Origin: Paraescarpia echinospica | Taxonomy: Eukaryota > Annelida > Polychaeta > Sabellida > Siboglinidae | Length of the DNA: 64,000 nt | Direction: 5' to 3' | Assembly (NCBI GenBank): GCA_020002185.1 | Contig: CM034544.1 | Coordinates: 31,980,937-32,044,936, forward strand | In this document: positions 13,901 to 27,700 of the stretch, one piece after another | Numbering within the stretch: the stretch's first letter is position 1 | How the letters are laid out: the number at the start of each line of letters is the position of its first letter | The notes under the pieces: generated by a model | Databases searched by the model: none | What the model was told of the DNA's origin: nothing | Seen by the model: the letters and a program-made list of their open reading frames with translations, nothing else | Position numbers and translations under genes: made by a program

Positions 13901-15577
13901 TAATTGTACACCCATCCCATCGCAAATATTCATAATAAAGCTTGAAGACCGCGATTACATTACTATATTGAGAATAGTCTTCCCTAATATGCTAGCTCGA
14001 TTAAAGTCAAATTAATAAGTTATTAGTTTTGTGCATGTTCTTGAATTGTATTATAAAAATATAAATGTAATTGCTGTTCCACATTGCACCTATTTGCTTT
14101 GTGTTCACAGTGTGTTAAGATAACAGTATGACATTTACATGATATTTACAATTAACGGATTGAGTCTAAATTGTACGCTAAATAATATAATCTGGATATA
14201 CTAATTTGAGTACGTTTAGCCCTGCCTACCTGTTCGTAAAATTAGTCTGTGTACGTATAGCCTCTTGCTAACATATAAAAAGCCCTGGCGTCTCCCCGCA
14301 AAAAAACAAAGTGAAACGCGCGTGACACATGTGTCAAAAACTCCTTGCCCTACCGACCAATCACGAGCGCGCTGGGCGTGGTTTAAAAGAGCCTGTTAGC
14401 TTTTCATAAGTTAATTGCAAAGACGCCCACGGGCCACAGCCCACTGGCACTGTCCCCAACTCGTTCTGTTTACTTTGTTTTGTTCCATAGTCTTTCCCAA
14501 ATATAAATACACCTTTATGCGTGGGTACTGCACCTGCACCGTCTGGAAATGTTATGCAGATTCGGCGGGGCGATCCGCAGTCCATGACGACAATACTGCA
14601 GAAACTACACTGGTTGCCTGTTAGGAGGCGTATTGAGTTTAAGATACTCGTCCTTGTGCACATGGCAGTATATAATGGTACGCCCGAGTACCTTGCGGCA
14701 CTATTACAACAATATACACCACGCCGTTCCCTACGCTCTGTAAGCGGGTTACTCTTGCAAGTTCCTAGAGTGAACTTAGAACGTTTCGGCCGCCGTGCAT
14801 ACTGTTGTAGTACAAACATACATATATAATAGTGCATATTTGCAATAATTTTTATATAACCTTACCTTCATGTGTTTCAACAAGTTTGTTATTACCCCAG
14901 AGCTGGAGAAAATCTTCATGTCGCAGTGTTTACACTGGGCTTTGTAGTTGCCTTGTACGTTGGTTGGAAAAACAAAGTGATCAAATGCTGCTGATTTGTT
15001 CGCCATGTCTGTAGTAAGACTCTGTACTCTGCAGTCTTGTAGATATGACTGACAATATGCTTGCTTGTCTGCGGTGCCAGGTTCTGAACAGATTGCAATT
15101 TGCAACTGACTACTATTCAGTCATTATCTTAAGCCAAGGCAATTATGTCTACCACAAAAGTCCACAATACAAGTGAACTGGTGGTTTCTGAACATCTGAA
15201 GCCACTACAACTGATCAAGGCATCAGATAGTGTTAGTTTATCCCATGTAATTGACTCATGGCTTCAACTATCAGGCTCTCAGCTGACATGCATGTAAGTG
15301 CCTGTGCTTATCATCCCCTTTATACTTATAAACCAATCAACCACCATCACAAGTACCATCAATTATGTTTCGTGTTATATGAAGCTTTGTACAAAATAAG
15401 AATAAATATAAAGTAATTTTTACTGTAGCCATTTCTTTTCAATCCTTCTGATAGACCCAATTACTTAACAAAAACGTAAAAAAGTACTTGTAAAAAGTAC
15501 TTCCCAAGTCCAAGTACTTTGATGGTCAAGTCCAAGTCCAAGTACTGCACTCAGCGAAATGGCAAGTACAGGCACTG
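10960..15577 (+). repeat. Array unit U3 (4618 bp)
   Basis: Modules: LINE-A (+) from 10960, C-terminal ORF from 11047; LINE-A' RT (-) with a 119-codon ORF 11452-11811 holding motifs B and C; LINE-B (+) 12246-13341 with YADD ORF 12166-12501; unknown module to 14548, in which the second acceptor-like CACAG is changed near 13865; LINE-C (+) 14549-14800; hAT (-) 14801-15577 with BED ORF 14776-15105 and intact GT donor. LINE-B diagnostic variants are shared with U7. Confidence 0.9.
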
Positions 15578-18500
15578 GCATGCCTATATGGTCTGGTGAC
15601 AGTCGCGCTGACAGAATAACAACCACAGAAGCTGCAAGTTTCTGAAAACAACTTAATTAAAAGAATGACAACAAAGAGGGTAGAGAGAAGAAGGACGAAC
15701 GACATCAGAAACGAGGTTGAAATGCAATGCAGTGTAACAAGAAAATTATTGAGTAGCCAGATGAGATGGGCAGGCCACTTGGAAAGTATGGATGCCGGAA
15801 AAATAGCGAAAAGAGCAGAGGCGGAACAACATAAAGGACACAGGAAAAAAGGAAGGTCACAGCTGAGATGGGAAGACAGCATGAGGAGGGGCATGAGAAG
15901 ATCAGGGGGATGAAAGATGGAGAGGGGCGATTGACAGAAAACTATGGAAGGAAAAGACACAGAGAGTGGCTCAGCTTTATTGTACCTGACCCTCAACCCT
16001 GTACAGCAGGGGAAAAGAGGAGAGCAACAATATTGCTCCACCCATGTATACAAACCTGTCTCTCTGTTTTAGTTTCTTCCCTCCAGGTGTATTTCCAGCT
16101 CTTTGTTTTGCTGCCCCACCCAAAGTACCTCCGTCCTCTTCAGACTAACTTTCAGTCCATGTCTGCTAAACATATCCTTCCAATCTGTCAGTTGTTCTTG
16201 GAGATCTGCTTCCCCGTCCGCTACCACTGCCAGATCGTCTGCATACTGTAGCTTCCGGAGGATATCTCTCGTACCAGTCAGTCTACTTATTAGTTCCACC
16301 GCTGCGATAAACAACAATGGGCTCAGGGCGCTTCCTAGTCTCAGGCCAACATTTATTTCAAACTCTCCTGACATTCCCGGTCCACACACCACCCTGCTCT
16401 TAGTTTCGTAATATGTCCCTTCTACCATCCTGACCTCTGCCTCTCAATGTCGTCATCTCCATCACCATCTCTCTGTGTACGGTATCGTATGCTTTCTCCA
16501 GGTCTATGAATCCTACTGCCGCATCTTCCTATGATTATTGTAGTAAATTACGCTGTGTTTTTTTAAATTAACAATCAGGAATTTACGTATTTTATGTATA
16601 ACGCTAGGTAGCTCCGTAACTGAGAGTAGCCGTCATGAATGCCAGGTTACTATAGTATAATTTAATAGATAGATCTTGTTGAACAAAATATATATTTGAT
16701 GCCTTATTTGCATGTCATTGATGAAATAAGTGGTTCTAATTAATAGGCCTAATATTTATAAGTTGCAGAATGATTTCTAAAATTGCTGGTGAAAACTACA
16801 CATTATGATTGCGTACAGCAGAAACAGAGTGGGCCTGTATGCTATATTATAACTAACGGGGCAATTACTTTTCAACCGCACTCCCCACTTCATGTGGCAT
16901 TCCCCAGGGTTCGTTCCCTTCTTGGGCTTTTGCTTTTCACTCTCTTCACTACGCCACTCAGCTCTGTAATCCAAAGTCATAACTTGGATCATCACTTTTA
17001 TGCAGATGACACACAGATCTACATTTCCTTGACCACGCCCGATAGAAGTCACACCCTAAACCGACTCAACGATTATCTCCAAGATGTTTTCTTATGGATG
17101 ACCGACAGACAAAAATGAATTTCTCATCATTGGTACTTCAATGCAGCGAGGTAAACTTAATGATTTTTTCCAACATGTATTCTGAGTCAAAATATCACAC
17201 CAGCAGCATCAATACGGAATCTAGTTGTGACCTTTGATTGCGACTTTAATTTCAGACAACACATATCCCAAACGTGCCGTTGCTGTTTTTATCATATCCG
17301 TGATCTTCGCCGCATTTGCCGACATATGTCGCTTTCTGTCGTTATGACTATCGCAAAGGCTCTTGTTAGCAGCATATCAGATTATTGCAATTCTCTCCTT
17401 CATAATATTGCTATCAAGGATATTGCAAAACTACAACGTGTCCAAAATTGTTTAGCAATCTCCTCGATTCTCCCGCTCAGTGCCACTTCTAAAACACGGC
17501 ATTGGCTCCCCGTGCGATATCGCATTATGTTTACGATCTACCAAGCCCTTTCATCCAAACAACCTAGTTATTTACACTCAATAATCACACCAGCTAGACA
17601 AGCCAAACAACTTCGGTCGTCTAGTTCGAAGTTGCTAGTTGCTATCTGTTCCTAGAGTTAAGACAAAGACTGGAACTCGAGCTTTTTTAGTTGCCGCGCC
17701 AACTATATGGAATTCGCTTCCCGTTAATGTTAAATCAGCAGAAATTATTGTTACATTTCATCGTCACCTGAAAACCTATATTTTCAATATCGCCTAACCT
17801 CCCTAGCTTCCTAGCACATCCATCCATTTGTTGACGAGTTTCGCCTAGCACACGAGTACGAGAATGCTTATTCCTTTTGGTGCGCCACTGAGCTCGGATT
17901 GTCTGAGGATATTGGCGCGTTAGAAATGATTTATTATTATTATTAAATTCTAGTAATTATATAATGCAAGTGCACTGTGATCATGTAATGTAATTGGTGT
18001 ATGTTTAATACACACTGTACACACGTTTTCAAATGTTTTATTAAATAAATTGGATTGCCATAATGCACCATTACTGAGACTCTTTCACTTTACGAACTGA
18101 GCAAAGTGCAGCCCAATTACCATATGATATTTACATATTTAATTACAGCTAAGTATGCTTGAGTACATTTCTGAATGTCTGCATGGGCATACGGATGTAA
18201 CAAAAAGCCCAGTGGAGTCGAGCTCAGCAGTAAACATGCCAAATGGGTACGTGAGTGAATTAATATATCATAATTCTTGCAGGATTATATTCAGTATACA
18301 TTATGTTATACATCTACACGAACACATTTATTATTTTTTGCTAAAACATGTTAAACTAATCTCAAATCTCAATTATTTTAGCAACAAATATGTGTTTTGG
18401 CAGTTTGTATATTATTTGTGCTGAATACAACTTACAACACAGTAATTGGCTAGCATTTATAAATATTTCCACAGATATCCTTCTTCCAAATGAACAACAT

Positions 18501-20182
18501 TCTACTAATTGTACACCCATCCCATCGCAAATATTAATAATAAAGCTTGAAGACCGCGATTACATTACTATATTGAGAATAGTCTTCCCTAATATGCTAG
18601 CTCGATTAAAGTCAAATTAATAAGTTATTAGTTTTGTGCATGTTCTAGAATGTTATTATATAAATATAAATGTAATTGCTGTTCCACATTGCACCTATTT
18701 GCTTTGTGTTCACAGTGTGTTAAGATAACAGCATGACATTTACATGATATTTACAATTAACGGATTGAGTCTAAATTGTACGCTAAATAATATAATCTGG
18801 ATATACTAATTTGTGTACGTTTAGCCCTGCCTACCTGTTCGTAAAATTAGTATGTGTACGTATAGCCTCTTGCTAACTTATAAAAAGCCCTGGCGTCTCA
18901 CCGCAAAAAAACAAAGTGAAACGCGCGTGAAACATGTGTCAAAAACTCCTTGCCCTACCGACCAATCACGAGCGCGCTGGGCGTGGTTTAAAAGAGCCTG
19001 TTAGTTTTTCATGAGTGAATTGCAAAGACGCCCACGGGCCACAGCCCACTGGCACTGTCCCCAACTCGTTCTGTTTACTTTGTTTTGTTCCATAGTCTTT
19101 CCCAAATATAAATACACCTTTATGCGTGGGTACTGCACATGCACCGTCTGGAAATGTTATGCAGATTCGGCGGGGCGATCGGTAGTCCATGACGACAATA
19201 CTGCAGAAACTACACTGGTTGCCTGTTAGGAGGCGTATTGAGTTTAAGATACTCGTCCTTGTGCACATGGCAGTATACAATGGTACGCCCGAGTACCTTG
19301 CGGCACTATTACACCAATATACACCACGCCGTTCCCTACGCTCTGCAAGCGGGTTACTCTTGCAAGTTCCTAGAGTGAACTTAGAACGTTTCGGCCGCCG
19401 TGCATACTGTTGTAGTACAAACATACATATATAATAGTGCATGTTTGCAATAATTTTTATATAATCTTAACTTCATGTGTTTCAAAAAGTTTGTTATTAC
19501 TCCAGAGCTGGAGAAAATCTTCATGTCGCAATGTTTACACTGGGCTTTGTAGTTGCCTTGTACGTTGGTTGGAAAAACAAAGTGATCAAATGCTGCTGAT
19601 TTGTTCGCCATGTCTGTAGTAAGACTCTGTACTCTGCAGTCTTGTAGATATGACTGACAGTATGCTTGCTTGTCTGCGGTGCCAGGTTCTGAACAGATTG
19701 CAATTTGCAACTGACTACTATTCAGTCATTATATTAAGCCAAGGCAATTATGTCTACCACAAAAGTCCACAATACAAGTGAACTGGTGGTTTCTGAACAT
19801 CTGAAGCCACTACAACTGATCAAGGCATCAGATAGAGTTAGTTTATCCCATGTAATTGACTCATGGCTTCAACTATTAGGCTCTCAGCTGACATGCATGT
19901 AAGTGCCTGTGCTGATCATCCCCTTTATACTTATAAACCAATCAACCACCATCACAAGTACCATCAATTATGTTTCGTGTTATATGAAGCTTTGTACAAA
20001 ATAAGAATAAATATACAGTAATTTTTACTGTAGCCATTTCTTTTCAATCCTTCTGATAGACCCAATTACTTAACAAAAACGTAAAAAAGTACTTGTAAAA
20101 AGTACTTCCCAAGTCCAAGTACTTTGATGGTCAAGTCCAAGTCCAAGTACTGCACTCAGCAAAATGGCAAGTACAGGCACTG
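15578..20182 (+). repeat. Array unit U4 (4605 bp)
   Basis: Modules: LINE-A (+) from 15578, C-terminal ORF 15665-15913, frame-shifted by one lost G in the G-run near 15905; LINE-A' RT (-) ORF 16069-16428; LINE-B (+) 16863-17946 with ORFs 16783-17118 and 17227-17655; unknown module to 19153; LINE-C (+) 19154-19405; hAT (-) 19406-20182, BED ORF 19381-19710. A 12 bp deletion in LINE-B at about 17539 is shared only with U5. The BED-exon donor GT is changed to TT. Confidence 0.9.
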
Positions 20183-23100
20183 GCATGCCTATATGGTCTG
20201 GTGACAGTCGCGCTGACAGAATAACAACCACAGAAGCTGCAAGTTTCTGAAAACAACTTAATTAAAAGAATGACAACAAAGAGGGTAGAGAGAAGAAGGA
20301 CGAACGACATCAGAAACGAGGTTGAAATGCAATGCAGTGTAACAAGAAAATTATTGAGTAGCCAGATGAGATGGGCAGGCCACTTGGAAAGTATGGATGC
20401 CGGAAAAATAGCGAAAAGAGCAGAGGCGGAACAACATAAAGGACACAGGAAAAAAGGAAGGTCACAGCTGAGATGGGAGGACAGCATGAGGAGGGGCATA
20501 AGAAGATCAGGGGGGATGAAAGATGGAGAGGGGGCGATTGACAGAAAACTATGGAAGGAAAAGACACAGAGGGTGGTTCAGCTTTATTGTACCTGACCCT
20601 CAACCCTGTACAGCAGGGAAAAAGAGGAGAGCAACAATATTGCTCCACCCATGTATACAAACATGTCTCTCTGTTTTAGTTTCTTCCCTCCAGGTGTATT
20701 TCCAGCTCTTTGTTTTGCTGCCCCACCCAAAGTACCTCCGTCCTTTTCAGACTAACTTTCAGTCCATGTCTGCTAAACATATCCTTCCAATCTGTCAGTT
20801 GTTCTTGGAGATCTGCTTCCCCGTCCGCTACCACTGCCAGATCGTCTGCATACTGTAGCTTCCGGAGGATATCTCTCGTACCAGTCAGTCTACTTATTAG
20901 TTCCACCGCTGCGATAAACAACATTGGGCTCAGGGCGCTTCCTTGTCTCAGGCCAACATTTATTTCAAACTCTCCTGACATTCCCGGTCCACACACCACC
21001 CTGCTCTTAGTTTCGTAATATGTCCCTTCTACCATCCTGACCTCTGCCTCTCAATGTCGCCATCTCCATCACCATCTCTCTTTGTACGGTATCGTATGCT
21101 TTCTCCAGGTCTATGAATCCTACTGCCGCATCTTCCTATGATTATTGTAGTAAATTACGCTGTGTTTTTTTTAATTAACAATCAGGAATTTACGTATTTT
21201 ATGTATAACGCTAGGTAGCTCCGTAACTGAGAGTAGCCGTCATGAACGCCAGGTTACTATAGTATAGTTTAATAGATAGATCTTGTTGAACAAAATATAT
21301 ATTTGATGCCTTATTTGCATGTCATTGATGAAATAAGTGGTTCTAATTAATAGGCCTAATATTTATAAGTTGCAGAATGATTTCTAAAATTGCTGGTGAA
21401 AACTACACATTATGATTGCGTACAGCAGAAACAGAGTGGGCCTGTACGCTATATTATAACTAACGGGGCAATTACTTTTCAACCGCACTCCCCACTTCAT
21501 GTGGCATTCCCCAGGGTTCGTTCCCTTCTTGGGCTTTTGCTTTTCACTCTCTACACTACGCCACTCAGCTCTGTAATCCAAAGTCATAACTTGGATCATC
21601 ACCTTTATGCAGATGACACACAGATCTACATTTCCTTGACCACGCCCGATAGAAGTCACACCCTAAACCGACTCAACGATTATCTCCAAGATGTTTTCTT
21701 ATGGATGACCGACAGACAAAAATGAATTTCTCATCATTGGTACTTCAATGCAGCGAGGTAAACTTAATGATTTTTTCCAACATGTATTCTGAGTCAAAAT
21801 ATCACACCAGCAGCATCAATACGGAATCTAGGTGTGACCTTTGATTGCGACTTTAATTTCAGACAACACATATCCCAAACGTGCCGTTGTTTTTTTTATC
21901 ATATCCGTGATCTTCGCCGCATTTGCCGACATATGTCGCTTTCTGTCGTTAAGACTATCGCAAAGGCTCTTGTTAGCAGCATATCAGATTATTGCAATTC
22001 TCTCCTTCATAATATTGCTATCAAGGATATTGCAAAACTACAACGTGTCCAAAATTGTTTAGCAATCTCCTCGATTCTCCCGCTCAGTGCCACTTCTAAA
22101 ACACGGCATTGGCTCCCCGTGCGATATCGCATTATGTTTACGATCTACCAAGCCCTTTCATCCAAACAACCTAGTTATTTACACTCAATAATCACACCAG
22201 CTAGACAAGCCAAACAACTTCGGTCGTCTAGTTCGAAGTTGCTAGTTGCTATCTGTTCCTAGAGTTAAGACAAAGACTGGAACTCGAGCTTTTTTAGTTG
22301 CCGCGCCAACTATATGGAATTCGCTTCCCGTTAATGTTAAATCAGCAGAAATTATTGTTACATTTCATCGTCACCTGAAAACCTATATTTTCAATATCGC
22401 CTAACCTCCCTAGCTTCCTAGCACATCCATCCATTTGTTGACGAGTTTCGCCTAGCACACGAGTACGAGAATGCTTATTCCTTATGGTGCGCCATTGAGC
22501 TCGGATTGTCTGAGGATATTGGCGCGTTAGAAATGATTTATTATTATTATTAAATTCTAGTAATTATATAATGCAAGTGCACTGTGATCATGTAATGTAA
22601 TTGGTATATGTTTAATACACACTGTACACACGTTTTCAAATGTTTTATTAAATAAATTGGATTGCCATAATGCACCATTACTGAGACTCTTTCACTTTAC
22701 GAACTGAGCAAAGTGCAGCCCAATTACCATATGATATTTACATATTTAATTACAGCTAAGTATGCTTGAGTACATTTCTGAATGTCTGCATGGGCATACG
22801 GATGTAACAAAAAGCCCAGTGGAGTCGAGCTCAGCAGTAAACATGCCAAATGGGTACGTGAGTGAATTAATATATCATAATTCTTGCAGGATTATATTCA
22901 GTATACATTATGTTATACATCTACACGAACACATTTATTATTTTTTGCTAAAACATGTTAAACTAATCTCAAATCTCAATTATTTTAGCAACAAATATGT
23001 GTTTTGGCAGTTTGTATATTATTTGTGCTGAATACAACTTACAACACAGTAATTGGCTAGCATTTATAAATATTTCCACAGATATCCTTCTTCCAAATGA

Positions 23101-24790
23101 ACAACATTCTACTAATTGTACACCCATCCCATCGCAAATATTAATAATAAAGCTTGAAGACCGCGATTACATTACTATATTGAGAATAGTCTTCCCTAAT
23201 ATGCTAGCTCGATTAAAGTCAAATTAATAAGTTATTAGTTTTGTGCATGTTCTAGAATGTTATTATATAAATATAAATGTAATTGCTGTTCCACATTGCA
23301 CCTATTTGCTTTGTGTTCACAGTGTGTTAAGATAACAGCATGACATTTACATGATATTTACAATTAACGGATTGAGTCTAAATTGTACGCTAAATAATAT
23401 AATCTGGATATACTAATTTGTGTACGTTTAGCCCTGCCTACCTGTTCGTAAAATTAGTATGTGTACGTATAGCCTCTTGCTAACTTATAAAAAGCCCTGG
23501 CGTCTCACCGCAAAAAAAACAAAGTGAAACGCGCGTGACACATGTGTCAAAAACTCCTTGCCCTACCGACCAATCACGAGCGCGCTGGGCGTGGTTTAAA
23601 AGAGCCTGTTAGTTTTTCATGAGTGAATTGCAAAGACGCCCACGGGCCACAGCCCACTGGCACTGTCCCCAACTCGTTCTGTTTACTTTGTTTTGTTCCA
23701 TAGTCTTTCCCAAATATAAATACACCTTTATGCGTGGGTACTGCACCTGCACCGTCTGGAAATGTTATGCAGATTCGGCGGGGCGATCGGCAGTCCATGA
23801 CGACAATACTGCAGAAACTACACTGGTTGCCTGTTAGGAGGCGTATTGAGTTTAAGATACTCGTCCTTGTGCACATGGCAGTATACAATGGTACGCCCGA
23901 GTACCTTGCGGCACTATTACACCAATATACACCACGCCGTTCCCTACGCTCTGCAAGCGGGTTACTCTTGCAAGTTCCTAGAGTGAACTTAGAACGTTTC
24001 GGCCGCCGTGCATACTGTTGTAGTACAAACATACATATATAATAGTGCATGTTTGCAATAATTTTTATATAACCTTAACTTCATGTGTTTCAAAAAGTTT
24101 GTTATTACCCCAGAGCTGGAGAAAATCTTCATGTCGCAGTGTTTACACTGGGCTTTGTAGTTGCCTTGTACGTTGGTTGGAAAAACAAAGTGATCAAATG
24201 CTGCTGATTTGTTCGCCATGTCTGTAGTAAGACTCTGTACTCTGCAGTCTTGTAGATATGACTGACAATATGCTTGCTTGTCTGCGGTGCCAGGTTCTGA
24301 ACAGATTGCAATTTGCAACTGACTACTATTCAGTCATTATATTAAGCCAAGGCAATTATGTCTACCACAAAAGTCCACAATACAAGTGAACTGGTGGTTT
24401 CTGAACATCTGAAGCCACTACAACTGATCAAGGCATCAGATAGAGTTAGTTTATCCCATGTAATTGACTCATGGCTTCAACTATTAGGCTCTCAGCTGAC
24501 ATGCATGTAAATGCCTGTGCTGATCATCCCCTTTATACTTATAAACCAATCAACCACCATCACAAGTACCATCAATTATGTTTCGTGTTATATGAAGCTT
24601 TGTACAAAATAAGAATAAATATACAGTCATTTTTACTGTAGCCATTTCTTTTCAATCCTTCTGATAGACCCAATTACTTAACAAAAACGTAAAAAAGTAC
24701 TTGTAAAAAGTACTTCCCAAGTCCAAGTACTTTGATGGTCAAGTCCAAGTCCAAGTACTGCACTCAGCAAAATGGCAAGTACAGGCACTG
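20183..24790 (+). repeat. Array unit U5 (4608 bp)
   Basis: Modules: LINE-A (+) from 20183, C-terminal ORF 20270-20596; LINE-A' RT (-) ORF 20676-21035; LINE-B (+) 21470-22553 with ORFs 21390-21725 and 21834-22262; unknown module to 23761; LINE-C (+) 23762-24013; hAT (-) 24014-24790, BED ORF 23989-24318. Its LINE-B and following module match U4 in all diagnostic variants, including the 12 bp deletion. Its LINE-A and LINE-A' parts match U6, for example SPMLF instead of SPLLF after RT motif B. It is therefore a recent one-unit tandem duplicate. Confidence 0.9.
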
Positions 24791-27700
24791 GCATGCCTAT
24801 ATGTTCTGGTGACAGTCGCGCTGACAGAATAACAACCACAGAAGCTGCAAGTTTCTGAAAACAACTTAATTAAAAGAATGACAACAAAGAGGGTAGAGAG
24901 AAGAAGGACGAACGACATCAGAAACGAGGTTGAAATGCAATGCAGTGTAACAAGAAAATTATTGAGTAGCCAGATGAGATGGGCAGGCCACTTGGAAAGT
25001 ATGGATGCCGGAAAAATAGCGAAAAGAGCAGAGGCGGAACAACATAAAGGACACAGGAAAAAAGGAAGGTCACAGCTGAGATGGGAGGACAGCATGAGGA
25101 GGGGCATAAGAAGATCAGGGGGGATGAAAGATGGAGAGGGGGCGATTGACAGAAAACTATGGAAGGAAAAGACACAGAGGGTGGTTCAGCTTTATTGTAC
25201 CTGACCCTCAACCCTGTACAGCAGGGAAAAAGAGGAGAGCAACAATATTGCTCCACCCATGTATACAAACATGTCTCTCTGTTTTAGTTTCTTCCCTCCA
25301 GGTGTATTTCCAGCTCTTTGTTTTGCTGCCCCACCCAAAGTACCTCCGTCCTCTTCAGACTAACTTTCAGTCCATGTCTGCTAAACATATCCTTCCAATC
25401 TGTCAGTTGTTCTTGGAGATCTGCTTCCCCGTCCGCTACCACTGCCAGATCGTCTGCATACTGTAGCTTCCGGAGGATATCTCTCGTACCAGTCAGTCTA
25501 CTTATTAGTTCCACCGCTGCGATAAACAACATTGGGCTCAGGGCGCTTCCTTGTCTCAGGCCAACATTTATTTCAAACTCTCCTGACATTCCCGGTCCAC
25601 ACACCACCCTGCTCTTAGTTTCGTAATATGTCCCTTCTACCATCCTGACCTCTGCCTCTCAATGTCGCCATCTCCATCACCATCTCTCTTTGTACGGTAT
25701 CGTATGCTTTCTCCAGGTCTATGAATCCTACTGCCGCATCTTCCTATGATTATTGTAGTAAATTACGCTGTGTTTTTTTTAATTAACAATCAGGAATTTA
25801 CGTATTTTATGTATAACGCTAGGTAGCTCCGTAACTGAGAGTAGCCGTCATGAACGCCAGGTTACTATAGTATAGTTTAATAGATAGATCTTGTTGAACA
25901 AAATATATATTTGATGCCTTATTTGCATGTCATTGATGAAATAAGTGGTTCTAATTAATAGGCCTAATATTTATAAGTTGCAGAATGATTTCTAAAATTG
26001 CTGGTGAAAACTACACATTATGATTGCGTACAGCAGAAACAGAGTGGGCCTGTATGCTATATTATAACTAACGGGGCAATTACTTTTCAACCGCACTCCC
26101 CACTTCATGTGGCATTCCCCAGGGTTCGTTCCCTTCTTGGGCTTTTGCTTTTCACTCTCTACACTACGCCACTCAGCTCTGTAATCCAAAGTCATAACTT
26201 GGATCATCACCTTTATGCAGATGACACACAGATCTACATTTCCTTGACCACGCCCGATAGAAGTCACACCCTAAACCGACTCAACGATTATCTCCAAGAT
26301 GTTTTCTTATGGATGACCGACAGACAAAACTGAATTTCTCATCATTGGTACTTCAATGCAGCGAGGTAAACTTAATGATTTTTTCCAACATGTATTCTGA
26401 GTCAAAATATCACACCAGCAGCATCAGTACGGAATCTAGGTGTGACCTTTGATTGCGACTTTAATTTCAGACAACACATATCCCAAACGTGCCGTTGCTG
26501 TTTTTATCATATCCGTGATCTTCGCCGCATTCGCCGACATATGTAGCTTTCTGTCGTTAAGACTATCGCAAAGGCTCTTGTTAGCAGCATATCAGATTAT
26601 TGCAATTCTCTCCTTCCTAATATTGCTATCAAGGATATTGCAAAACTACAACGTGTTCAAAATTGTTTAGCAATCTCCTCGATTCTCCCGTTCAGTGCCA
26701 CTTCTAAAACACGGCATTGGCTCCCCGTGCGATATCGCATTATGTTTAAGATCTGTACAATCACCTACCAAGCCCTTTCATCCAAACAACCTAGTTATTT
26801 ACACTCAATACTCACACCAGCTAGACAAGCCAAACAACTTCGGTCGTCTAGTTCGAAGTTGCTAGTTGCTATCTGTTCCTAGAGTTAAGACAAAGACTGG
26901 AACTCGAGCTTTTTTAGTTGCCGCGCCAACTATATGGAATTCGCTTCCCGTTAATGTTAAATCAGCAGAAATTATTGTTACATTTCGTCGTCACCTGAAA
27001 ACCTATATTTTCAATATCGCGTAACCTCCCTAGCTTCCTAGCACATCCACCCATTTGTTGACGAGTTTCGCCTAGCACACGAGTACGAGAATGCTTAATC
27101 CTTTTGGTGCGCCACTGAGCTCGGATTGTCTGAGGATATTGGCGCGTTAGAAGTGATTTATTATTATTATTAAATTCTAGTAATTATATAATGCATGTGC
27201 ACTGTGATCATGTAATGTAATAGGTGTATGTTTAATACACACTGTACACACGTTTTCAAATGTTTTATTAAATAAATTGGATTGCCATAATGCACCATTA
27301 CTGAGACTCTTTCACTTTACGAACTGAGCAAAGTGCAGCCCAATTACTATATGATATTTACATATTTAATTACAACTAAGTATGCTTGAGTACATTTCTG
27401 AATGTCTGCATGGGCATACGGATGTAACAAATAGCCCAGTGGAGTCGAGCTCAGCAGTAAACATGCCAAATGGGTACGTGAATGAATTAATATATCATAA
27501 TTCTTGCAGGATTATATTCAGTATACATTATGTTATACATCTACAAGAACACATTTATTATTTTTTGCTAAAACATGTTAAACTAATCTAAAATCTCAAT
27601 TATTTTAGCAACAAATATGTGTTTTGGCAGTTTGTATATTATTTGTGCTGAATACAACTTACAACACATTAATTGGCTAGCATTTATAAATATTTCCACA

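Noticed and set aside
15021..15170. Plus-strand 50-codon frame starting MSTTKVHNTSEL within the hAT module of each unit
   Set aside because: It lies in the hAT leader opposite the transposase strand and has no recognised motif; too short to support.
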